Below, piece after piece: positions 1 to 5,409 of a DNA stretch of 5,409 nt. Under the pieces are notes generated by a model. It had not been told where the DNA came from. It saw nothing but the letters and a program-made list of their open reading frames with translations, and searched no databases. Source of the stretch: Crocinitomicaceae bacterium. Lineage in GTDB: Bacteria > Bacteroidota > Bacteroidia > Flavobacteriales_G > Salibacteraceae. The stretch's first letter is position 1, and the number at the start of each line of letters is the position of its first letter. Location of the stretch: contig JAAZVO010000194.1 in the NCBI GenBank assembly GCA_018623405.1, positions 1-5,409 on the forward strand, written 5' to 3'. The position numbers were made by a program, and so were the translations under genes.

Positions 1-1490
1 TCATGAGCTGCTACAGAAATTACCTTTTCGGCACATGTTGGCTCACCAATGCCATACAAATTATCTCCTGCTACACCATGTTTACCGTAGGCGCTAAAAG
101 GCATTCCCCAATTACCGGCACCACTGCTTAAATTGGTAACATTCCAATAGTGTACCTCACCTGAATTGGCTGTGGAATATAGAATAATCCTATGGTTTGG
201 GTTTTTACTTTGAACCCCCAATAAAATGTGCGGCCTGTTATTTAGCGGATTTTGTTGCTCAACAACTCCTTCAAGTTTAATGGAATCTGAATTGGCAAGA
301 AACCCACCGGATATTTGAAGGTTCCCTTGCGAAGTATTAAAAATTGGAGATGAAGCAACAAACCCATTGGCATCATGAACCTCAACCCAAGCGGTAAATG
401 CCTGATTGGGCTCACCCCACATAATTAAATTCTGCCCCCACATAAATTGATGCGCAGAATAAGGATAAAAGCTAACGCGTGATGAAATAGTATCTCCTGT
501 AAATGTTTTTTGAAGGTGAAAAGGCTCATCACCATTGTTGCCACCTGAAGAAACCATAATTATTCCTTCTTGAGCAAGGTTTTCAATGTACTGACTAAAT
601 AATGAATTGCCATCTAAAGTTCCGATATGATACAAACCCCAACTCATGTTTACCACCAACCGTTTACCGAGGCTTTGGGCTTTATCTCTCATCCATGCAA
701 TGGCATCCATAGCTGCTGCCTCGTTTAATCCAAATTGACAAAATAAAAATTCGGCCTCGGGGGCTACACCCATTAAGCCTGCTTTTTTGAGTCCGCCGCC
801 TGCAATACCCGCAACGTGAGAGCCATGTGTAGCGAAATCGTAATAAGTTGAAGCCGTATCGTGTTTTGCAGTTAATATTTCATTTTCAGTATCGTATTCA
901 GCACCGTAATTAAAGCCTGAAGGTCGGGTTCCACCAATTTTAAATTGATCCCAAACTGCGGCTATTCTAGTATGTTGCAGCGCGGTATCGAAAAACATTG
1001 GATGGGTATAATCGAAACCCCAATCTGTTATGCCTATTAAAACATCTTTACCTGTGTAAACAGTATTGTTAAGGGGATAATTCCATACACTATCTAATCT
1101 TAAATCTATGCGTGCATCTTCAAGTTGAGGAGCAATTATCCGTGCTACAGTTAATACCTCAACTTGCGGAATTTCTGCTAGCTTATCAAGTCTATTTGTC
1201 GGAACTTTTAAACTGAAAATATCTCCTGAGCCTCCTCCTAAAATAAAACATTCGGGCAAATTCTCTTCTGAAAAACCAGGTTTTACCTTAGCTATTAAGC
1301 ACAAAAAGTTAGTGATTCCAATTTTTTGAATTGGATATTTTTCTAGATTCTGAAGTTGAGATTCTTGGTTGGGCTCAATGTTTAATTGTGCAACTTGATT
1401 AATGATAAGCTTTGAGTGTTCAGGAATTTTTACCTGAGCGGTAGCAGCAAAAGCAAAACAAATACTTACAACAAAAAGTAATTTTTTCAT
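1..1490 (-). CDS. Secreted subtilisin-like S8 family serine protease, 3' end beyond the window
   Basis: This frame is open from an ATG at 1490 to the left edge, giving 496 complete codons with no stop. Residues 1-18 form a signal peptide (MKK, a hydrophobic core, then ATA before Gln19), so the protein is exported. Residues about 20-130 look like a propeptide. The catalytic Asp is D156 in ITDWGFDYTHP, the His is H222 in THGSHVAGIAGGG, and the oxyanion Asn is N318 in SSGGNNGDE. In short subtilisins about 20 residues separate this Asn from the VISVAA-like strand. Here that strand (residues 490-495) lies about 173 residues later, so some 150 residues are inserted. The serine motif (GTS-M/A) should lie about 45 residues past the edge and cannot be checked. 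Trp157 replaces the usual Thr or Ser after the catalytic Asp. The gene follows the CPBP gene by 35 bases and is probably co-transcribed with it. The family call is firm; the substrate is unknown. A C-terminal secretion (type IX) domain is possible but outside the window. Confidence 0.93.
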   Translation of the reverse strand, partial: MKKLLFVVSICFAFAATAQVKIPEHSKLIINQVAQLNIEPNQESQLQNLEKYPIQKIGITNFLCLIAKVKPGFSEENLPECFILGGGSGDIFSLKVPTNRLDKLAEIPQVEVLTVARIIAPQLEDARIDLRLDSVWNYPLNNTVYTGKDVLIGITDWGFDYTHPMFFDTALQHTRIAAVWDQFKIGGTRPSGFNYGAEYDTENEILTAKHDTASTYYDFATHGSHVAGIAGGGLKKAGLMGVAPEAEFLFCQFGLNEAAAMDAIAWMRDKAQSLGKRLVVNMSWGLYHIGTLDGNSLFSQYIENLAQEGIIMVSSGGNNGDEPFHLQKTFTGDTISSRVSFYPYSAHQFMWGQNLIMWGEPNQAFTAWVEVHDANGFVASSPIFNTSQGNLQISGGFLANSDSIKLEGVVEQQNPLNNRPHILLGVQSKNPNHRIILYSTANSGEVHYWNVTNLSSGAGNWGMPFSAYGKHGVAGDNLYGIGEPTCAEKVISVAAH

Positions 1491-1495
1491 GATGG

Positions 1496-1512
1496 TTACG
1501 AATTTATCGTAA
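1496..1512. repeat. Short inverted repeat just upstream of the S8 protease start
   Basis: TTACGA and TCGTAA form perfect 6-bp arms around a 5-base centre (ATTTA). The repeat ends five bases before the protease ATG. On the minus strand it also contains TAAATTCG (1506-1499), one mismatch from the Bacteroidota -7 consensus TAnnTTTG. An ATTG (1530-1527) lies 20 bases upstream of that, longer than the usual 17-19. It could be an operator, a weak internal promoter or chance. It has no T-tract and is not a convincing terminator. Confidence 0.3.
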
Positions 1513-1525
1513 AAAGTTGCATGGG

Positions 1526-2131
1526 TCAATCTAGCGGAGTTTGAAATGGAGGTTCTTCATCATTGATATTATTCAATTCATTTTCCTCTTCATCAACCAT
1601 TTTTTTAAGCAAGTAAACATCTATAGCAAAGTGTGCTGCAATGGCGCTCCAAATACCAATGTATTCATATCCGTAACCAATACCTGCAATCACCAATGTC
1701 ATGTAAATACCATAAATAGAAAGTTTCCAATTTTTAGGATTTAAGTAACCATGAATGGCCACAAAGAAGAAGGAAGTAATCCACACACCCCAAAACTGCT
1801 GAATTGCACCTCTAAAAAGCACCTCCTCACCAAAACCGGCACAAAAAGAAATAAATATTATTTCATGGATGTTTAGATTAAAGCCTGAAAGCAACCTGCT
1901 ATAATCTTTAAAACCATCTCTTAGCTTGGGCAGGTTAACCAACTTCCAACCAACAAAAGCAGTTGCAAATCCGTAAACCAAGCCAATGGGTATTTGAATA
2001 AAAAAATTTACCTGATTCAGAAATGGAAAATACCAAGGCTGCTCAGACCAAAGTGTGTTTATTAAAAACCCTAAAGCACTAAAGCCAATGAGGGTAATAA
2101 AGCCTAAACCAAAAAAAATTTGCTTGTTCAA
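1526..2131 (-). CDS. CPBP family (CAAX/Abi-type) intramembrane glutamic/metalloprotease
   Basis: This 201-residue multi-spanning membrane protein carries the CPBP motifs in order. EEVLFRG (E102, E103, R107) is motif 1, FVAIH (F123, H127) is motif 2, and HFAID (H167, D171) is the last motif, with Asp where many members have Asn. Hydrophobic segments lie at about residues 5-26, 42-62, 88-106, 114-130, 138-155 and 157-175. The tail from about 180 is acidic and probably soluble. Members cleave peptide bonds within membranes, as in prenyl-protein processing or bacteriocin immunity, but the substrate here cannot be inferred. The start is TTG: the codon two upstream is the stop of the preceding gene, in the same frame, and no ATG occurs before residue 144. 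The gap of only three bases after the SRPBCC/GyrI gene suggests translational coupling. The family assignment is confident; the exact start is a little less so. Confidence 0.92.
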   Translation of the reverse strand: MNKQIFFGLGFITLIGFSALGFLINTLWSEQPWYFPFLNQVNFFIQIPIGLVYGFATAFVGWKLVNLPKLRDGFKDYSRLLSGFNLNIHEIIFISFCAGFGEEVLFRGAIQQFWGVWITSFFFVAIHGYLNPKNWKLSIYGIYMTLVIAGIGYGYEYIGIWSAIAAHFAIDVYLLKKMVDEEENELNNINDEEPPFQTPLD

Positions 2132-2134
2132 TGT

Positions 2135-3139
2135 TTACTTAGGGAAGTAGATTTTAGTTACCAGTTGACTTCCCATTACTTTGTCGGATGGCATCACAAC
2201 ATATTCTTCGAGTGGGTCGCAACACACGCCTAAATCATTTTTTATTATGTAGTCTTCCAAGTAATACCTAACATCATCTAACTCGTGATGAGGGCCTTGA
2301 AATTCAACATAATAAACTTTGCCAACTATTAATGTAGGTACAATATCACCATTGCCTTCAATGCTATTTCCCTTTACAGGAACTGCAATTTCTACAGTTT
2401 GGTTTGCTTTATTTTCGCTATGAAAAATGGTAATTGGGGCACCATCTTGCTCATAACCCTTTTCTTGCATGTAAGCTTGAATCTTCTCTATGTTTGGCCA
2501 CACAAAAGCCCTATCGCCCAATCTGGACTTTGCAATTGTTTTGGTAACCGATAAAAAGTTTTTGTAGGGAAAATAACCATCTTTTATTTCAGGCATTACA
2601 GCCAAATAAGCTTCTTCAAGCTCTATCTTTAAAAGATTTAGTGACTCATCAAGGGAATTGCCCATAGTTTGTATTACTTCACCCTTCCCTATTCTACCTA
2701 AAAACGAGGTTTTAGTTTTCACCTCCCAGTCAAGCAGGGTTTTGGTTCCTACTCGGGTAAATGTCCATTCTATTTCGAGGTCTTTATGGGCACTTTCAAA
2801 ATAATTAACCTGAATATCAATCTCCTTATCTTGTTTAGCCTTTAATATAGTTAGTTCGCCTAATTTTTCGCCCTTTGCATCTGTCCAACGGTAATTTGCT
2901 TTTTCGCCTATTGGATTCAAAGAGTAAATACGTTCTAGGTTTTCAGTTTCTTTTTCCCAAGGCGACCAATTTGCCCTTTTTTCTACATTCAACAAATATT
3001 CATATGCAAACTTGGGCGGAACTTCAACTTCAAATTGGCGTATTACCACATAATTAGGATCTGTAAATTTTAGCCAAAGCAAAAAAATGCCTATTAAAAT
3101 TAAACTTCCGTAAATAATGAGGTTTTTGAAACGTTTCAT
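2135..3139 (-). CDS. Membrane-anchored SRPBCC (polyketide cyclase-like) protein with C-terminal GyrI-like effector-binding domain
   Basis: This 334-residue protein has a short basic start (MKRFKN), one membrane helix at about residues 6-23 and then a soluble part, probably outside the cytoplasmic membrane. Residues about 30-175 look like an SRPBCC/START-like ligand-binding fold: VIRQFEVEVPP, then NWSPWEKE, a GEKANYRW turn, a WTF strand and a long C-terminal helix. Residues about 190-334 look like a GyrI/AraC effector-binding domain, with SVTKTIAKS, a PNIEKIQAYMQEKGY helix, VEIAVPV, YVEFQGPHHEL and a DPLEEYVVMP ending. This SRPBCC-GyrI combination is recurrent in Bacteroidota, without a DNA-binding domain. 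The ligand is unknown. Adjacent cysteines (306-307) precede the DPLEEY motif. An in-frame TTG at 3151 would add four residues but lies inside the predicted -7 box, so ATG 3139 is preferred. It is the first gene of the likely operon with the CPBP and S8 proteases. Domain calls rest on pattern recognition. Confidence 0.85.
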   Translation of the reverse strand: MKRFKNLIIYGSLILIGIFLLWLKFTDPNYVVIRQFEVEVPPKFAYEYLLNVEKRANWSPWEKETENLERIYSLNPIGEKANYRWTDAKGEKLGELTILKAKQDKEIDIQVNYFESAHKDLEIEWTFTRVGTKTLLDWEVKTKTSFLGRIGKGEVIQTMGNSLDESLNLLKIELEEAYLAVMPEIKDGYFPYKNFLSVTKTIAKSRLGDRAFVWPNIEKIQAYMQEKGYEQDGAPITIFHSENKANQTVEIAVPVKGNSIEGNGDIVPTLIVGKVYYVEFQGPHHELDDVRYYLEDYIIKNDLGVCCDPLEEYVVMPSDKVMGSQLVTKIYFPK

Positions 3140-3148
3140 TGTTAGGTT

Positions 3149-3177
3149 CAAATGTAAAGAATTGCTTATTTATCAAA
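3149..3177 (-). promoter_or_regulatory. Predicted Bacteroidota-type promoter for the minus-strand operon
   Basis: On the minus strand TTTG (3177-3174) is followed by a 17-base spacer and TACATTTG (3156-3149), an exact match to the Bacteroidota -33 TTTG / -7 TAnnTTTG pattern. Transcription should begin around 3145-3142, leaving only a few untranslated bases before ATG 3139. This placement rules against the upstream TTG start at 3151. Confidence 0.72.
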
Positions 3178-3189
3178 ATCTTATTTTTG
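3161..3189 (+). promoter_or_regulatory. Predicted Bacteroidota-type promoter for the plus-strand genes
   Basis: ATTG (3161-3164) is followed by a 17-base spacer and TATTTTTG (3182-3189), an exact match to the -7 consensus TAnnTTTG. Transcription would begin near 3194-3196. That leaves a short leader before the GTG at 3212, or almost none before the alternative TTG at 3203. The spacer contains the -33 box of the opposing promoter. Confidence 0.68.
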
Positions 3190-3211
3190 CCTCTATTATC
3201 AATTGGAACTT

Positions 3212-4366
3212 GTGAAAATCAGCTTAAAGAAATTTATTGGTCTATTTTGGGTGATTTTAGTTCCACTATTAATCTCCTCAACCTTCAAGGTAAACCCATC
3301 TGATACCGAAAAGGAAAAAACCAAAAGAGATACGGTTACAGCTGTGGTAATGTATGGTGAAGAAACACTTTTTGATGAATTAGCCAAGGCAACCCCAACA
3401 GATTTAATTACCTACAGAGATTTTTTATTGGGTATTGAGAATGTTGACCCAAAGGTCCTCAATCAGTTGAACCTTTTACTCTCGATACAAAACATGAACA
3501 AGTTTGAGGTAGCGGCCCTCATAGACTCATTATTTGAGATGGAGGTTATACCTTATGCCATGATTAATCAAATTAATTTGTATTTAGATAAGCGCCCTCC
3601 AAGAGATGTGCCTTTAGAGGAACTTTCAACAGAGTTTATTGTGAACCTATGCCAATCTCAATATCCTGCAGATACTTTTTACCAAGGGTGGAATACTGAG
3701 CTTCCTAACCCCTACAAAAACACACTTTCATCTGCAGATACCGTAATAAATTTGATTTTGGAAGGCGTTTTGGAAAACGACCAATTTATCTTTCCATTAG
3801 AGAAAAAAGTAATGACCTCTTCTTTTGGTTGGCGAGAAGGCAAAATGCATAAAGGCATTGACTTCGACTTAGAAGTTTGGGATCCGGTAAAGGTAGTTTT
3901 CCCAGGAGTGGTTAGGGTTGCAAGATATTATGGAGGCTACGGTCGTGTAGTGGTAGTAAGGCACTACAATGGTCTAGAAACTTTGTATGCCCATTTACAC
4001 CGGTTTAAATGTAAACCCGGAGATGTTGTTGCCGCAGGACAGGTTATTGGTTTAGGAGGTTCGTCAGGAAGATCATCAGGTAGTCATTTGCATTTTGAAA
4101 CTAGATTTAAGGGCATAGCCATAAACCCTGCACATTTCATAAATTTTGAAAGAGACCAAGTTGTGCATCCCAATGTGAAGTTGGTTAAAACCAAAGATGG
4201 TTATGCGGCCTTGCCTGAAGGGGTAAATATTCATACCGTAAAACGAGGCGACAATTTATATGAAATTGCGCAGCGTTATGGAACTTCCATCAATAAACTG
4301 TGTTCTTTAAATGGGATTAAACGCAATTCCATTTTATATGTAGGACAAAAAATAAGAGTAATCTGA
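3212..4366 (+). CDS. Exported M23 family metallopeptidase with C-terminal LysM domain (peptidoglycan endopeptidase)
   Basis: The protein is 384 residues from the GTG start. Residues 1-24 (MKISLKK, then a hydrophobic stretch) act as a signal sequence or membrane anchor. Residues about 40-190 are a mostly helical region of unknown function containing two related 21-residue units. The M23 (LytM-like, lysostaphin-type) domain spans about 197-310 and has every expected active-site residue: H213 and D217 in HKGID, H261 in YAHLH, and H292 and H294 in GSHLHFE. It should therefore be an active zinc endopeptidase cutting peptidoglycan cross-bridges or stem peptides in the periplasm. A single LysM domain (about 340-384, [17 protein letters not shown] to VGQKIRVI) would bind glycan strands. 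An in-frame TTG at 3203 would add three residues; GTG was chosen because it gives a standard basic signal start and a more usual leader. The stop overlaps the next gene in TGATG. Whether the N-terminus is cleaved is unclear. Confidence 0.94.
   Translation: MKISLKKFIGLFWVILVPLLISSTFKVNPSDTEKEKTKRDTVTAVVMYGEETLFDELAKATPTDLITYRDFLLGIENVDPKVLNQLNLLLSIQNMNKFEVAALIDSLFEMEVIPYAMINQINLYLDKRPPRDVPLEELSTEFIVNLCQSQYPADTFYQGWNTELPNPYKNTLSSADTVINLILEGVLENDQFIFPLEKKVMTSSFGWREGKMHKGIDFDLEVWDPVKVVFPGVVRVARYYGGYGRVVVVRHYNGLETLYAHLHRFKCKPGDVVAAGQVIGLGGSSGRSSGSHLHFETRFKGIAINPAHFINFERDQVVHPNVKLVKTKDGYAALPEGVNIHTVKRGDNLYEIAQRYGTSINKLCSLNGIKRNSILYVGQKIRVI
3419..3586 (+). repeat. Two-copy internal protein repeat in the N-terminal region of the M23 peptidase
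   Basis: Protein residues 70-90 (bases 3419-3481) and 105-125 (bases 3524-3586) align without gaps at an offset of 35 residues. Eight of 21 positions are identical: Asp70/105, Leu72/107, Glu76/111, Asn84/119, Gln85/120, Asn87/122, Leu88/123 and Leu90/125. Several others are conservative. The clearest block is LNQLNLLL against INQINLYL. This suggests a pair of helical hairpins, perhaps a dimerisation or partner-binding module. I saw no clear third copy. Confidence 0.5.
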
Positions 4367-4707
4367 TGGACTTTTCATTAAACCTTACCAACTACGAGGA
4401 GCACCCCACCAACAATAAATATTATGTTTTCAATTTTAGAGCAATTGAGCGTGCCAACTATTTTGAAAACTTATTAATTGAACATAAAATTGAGTTTGAG
4501 AAAGACCAAGAAACCACTGAAAACGGCACACTTTTTTTATTTGGTATCCATAAAAAAGATTTAAAACAATCTATTTACTTAAACAACCTTACCATTGGCA
4601 ATTTTAGGAAACCCTTTATCGCTGATAAGTTTTTTCGGTACTTTGTATTGGCAGTTGGGCTTGGAGCAATTTTATTGGGTGTTGTTGGTTTTATTGTGAC
4701 GCATTAA
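4366..4707 (+). CDS. Small hypothetical protein with a C-terminal membrane helix
   Basis: This 113-residue protein starts at an ATG sharing its first base with the last base of the M23 stop (TGATG), so translation is probably coupled. Residues about 1-80 are soluble and cytoplasm-like. Residues 19-66 read as strand, helix (AIERANYFENLLIEHKIEFE), strand, strand (TLFLFGIHKKD), the layout seen in small ferredoxin-like domains such as DUF2007 (putative signal-transducing) proteins. That resemblance is tentative. Residues about 91-111 (YFVLAVGLG through VGFIVT) form a single membrane helix next to the C-terminus, giving a tail-anchored arrangement with RKPF and DKFFR basic residues before the helix. 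There is no signal peptide and there are no catalytic motifs. The tight junction implies it is made with the M23 peptidase, so it may act on or report to the cell envelope, but the function is unknown. Confidence 0.85.
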   Translation: MDFSLNLTNYEEHPTNNKYYVFNFRAIERANYFENLLIEHKIEFEKDQETTENGTLFLFGIHKKDLKQSIYLNNLTIGNFRKPFIADKFFRYFVLAVGLGAILLGVVGFIVTH

Positions 4708-4722
4708 TATTCCGTAACTTTA
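4693..4722 (+). promoter_or_regulatory. Possible promoter for the outer-membrane barrel gene
   Basis: ATTG (4693-4696), inside the end of the preceding gene, lies 18 bases before TAACTTTA (4715-4722), one mismatch from the -7 consensus TAnnTTTG. Transcription would start at or very near the ATG at 4727, so the mRNA would be leaderless or nearly so. The match is imperfect, and simple read-through from the upstream genes could also express the barrel. Confidence 0.35.
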
Positions 4723-4726
4723 CCAA

Positions 4727-5409
4727 ATGAGGAAAACACTATTTGGTATTCTACTTATTTTCACTGCCTTAGTAGGGTTTTCTCAAGAACGTGTGCTCAC
4801 ATTTGGCTTGCAATTTAAACCACTTATTCCTGAAGATATTTTTACGGACCGTACCACAACTGTATTTGAAAATAACATCAACTTTTCTTTAAATACCAAT
4901 GTGGGTTATTCTTTTGGGGGAGTAATTAGAAGAGGGATAACTGATAAAATCTCCTTTGAAACAGGTATAAATTATGTGAGCAGAAACTTTAACCTTTCGG
5001 TTGAAGATGAAGACAATGCTTTTTCAGGCACTACAGACTTTACCATTGTTGGTTATGAAATACCTGCACTTGGCTTGGTTTACGTTCAGCTAGACCAACA
5101 AATATTTATGAACGCAGCTTTGGGCGCATCTTTAGATTTTTTTCCAAGCGATGTGGGTACACGAACCGATGAACTTTTTCACATCTCACAGCGTAAAGCT
5201 TGGTTTATGCCTTCTATTTTAGCCAATTTAGGTTGGGAGTACCGCACCAAAACCAAAGGTTATTGGTACCTTGGGGCATCTTTTCATCGCCCATTTACCA
5301 ATATTTATTTCACCGGAGTTAGATATTCTTCGCCAGTAGAAAATACGGAGAGTACTTTTCAGTTAGTTGGCTCTTACCTCACTTTTGACCTTAGATATTT
5401 TTTCCATGA
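4727..5409 (+). CDS. Outer-membrane beta-barrel protein (Bacteroidota porin-like family), 3' end beyond the window
   Basis: An ATG at 4727 opens a frame that runs without a stop to the right edge, giving 227 complete codons. Residues 1-19 are a signal peptide (MRKTLFGILLIFTALVGFS, then Gln20-Glu21). The rest alternates hydrophobic and polar residues in amphipathic strands rich in Tyr, Phe and Gly, for example NVGYSFGGVIRRG, ISFETGINYVSRNF, YEIPALGLVYVQL, IFMNAALGASLDFF and GYWYLGASFHR. The YEIP strand followed by a long Gly/Ala-rich strand is typical of Bacteroidota OMP_b-brl-type barrels. The final visible strand, LTFDLRYFFH, resembles a terminal barrel strand, so only a few residues may be missing. 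The TGA that ends the window is out of frame and is not the stop. It follows the small membrane protein by 19 bases, probably in the same operon or from its own weak promoter. The role (porin, adhesin or structural) is unknown. The family call is structural, not motif-based. Confidence 0.88.
   Translation, partial: MRKTLFGILLIFTALVGFSQERVLTFGLQFKPLIPEDIFTDRTTTVFENNINFSLNTNVGYSFGGVIRRGITDKISFETGINYVSRNFNLSVEDEDNAFSGTTDFTIVGYEIPALGLVYVQLDQQIFMNAALGASLDFFPSDVGTRTDELFHISQRKAWFMPSILANLGWEYRTKTKGYWYLGASFHRPFTNIYFTGVRYSSPVENTESTFQLVGSYLTFDLRYFFH

Noticed and set aside
1491..1525. Rho-independent terminator between the CPBP and S8 genes
   Set aside because: The only inverted repeat is AT-rich, with a 6-bp stem and no T-tract after it on the minus strand, so read-through is more likely.
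1541..1744. Open frame of 67 codons on the plus strand
   Set aside because: It lies wholly opposite the well-supported CPBP protease gene, and its Ile/Phe/Asn-rich product shows no recognisable motif.
1526..2131. CPBP gene as a phage-defence (abortive infection) factor
   Set aside because: The Abi name is historical. The neighbours are envelope proteins and no other defence genes are present, so a defence role is not supported.
2875..3057. Open frame of 60 codons on the plus strand
   Set aside because: It is antisense to the SRPBCC domain, with no promoter or coding pattern of its own.
3140..3151. TTG at 3151 as the start of the SRPBCC/GyrI gene
   Set aside because: The codon overlaps the predicted -7 box and would lie upstream of the transcription start. 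ATG 3139 gives a normal basic N-terminus.
3199..3387. Open frame of 62 codons on the minus strand
   Set aside because: It is antisense to the start of the M23 gene and would begin inside that gene; it is a shadow frame.
5407..5409. TGA at the window end as the stop of the barrel gene
   Set aside because: It is out of frame with ATG 4727; the frame reads CAT GA- and continues beyond the edge.
1..5409. CRISPR arrays, tRNA/rRNA genes, insertion sequences or phage attachment sites
   Set aside because: The window is almost fully covered by coding regions. I saw no direct-repeat arrays, terminal inverted repeats with a transposase, or RNA gene signatures.

Overview
The window looks like chromosomal DNA from a Bacteroidota bacterium, most likely a flavobacterium-like lineage. 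The base composition is AT-rich and the gene starts lack Shine-Dalgarno sequences. The divergent intergenic region carries promoters of the Bacteroidota type (TTG or TTTG near -33, TAnnTTTG near -7). The gene content also fits: a membrane-anchored SRPBCC/GyrI-like fusion, an M23-LysM peptidase and a small outer-membrane beta-barrel. I cannot name the genus.

Left half, minus strand (3139 down to 1): three genes run in one direction and are probably one transcript. The first is a membrane-anchored SRPBCC plus GyrI-like effector-binding protein (3139-2135). Three bases later comes a six-helix CPBP/CAAX-type intramembrane metalloprotease with a TTG start (2131-1526). After 35 bases comes a secreted subtilisin-family (S8) protease (1490-1). 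The protease is cut by the left window edge before its catalytic serine; its Asp, His and oxyanion Asn are all present.

Centre (3140-3211): a compact divergent intergenic region holds two interlocking promoters, one for each direction. Both have 17-bp spacers.

Right half, plus strand (3212 to 5409): an exported M23 metallopeptidase with a C-terminal LysM domain (3212-4366) overlaps by one base, in a TGATG junction, a 113-residue protein with one C-terminal membrane helix (4366-4707). After 19 bases comes an outer-membrane beta-barrel protein (4727 to the end). It is still open at the right edge but probably almost complete.

Taken together the window is envelope-oriented: secreted or membrane proteolysis on the left, peptidoglycan hydrolysis and an outer-membrane protein on the right. 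No RNA gene, mobile element, CRISPR array or defence island is visible. All intergenic gaps are under 80 bases. I found no convincing new system. The points most worth a second look are the interlocked promoters, the internal repeat in the M23 protein and the large insertion in the S8 protease.
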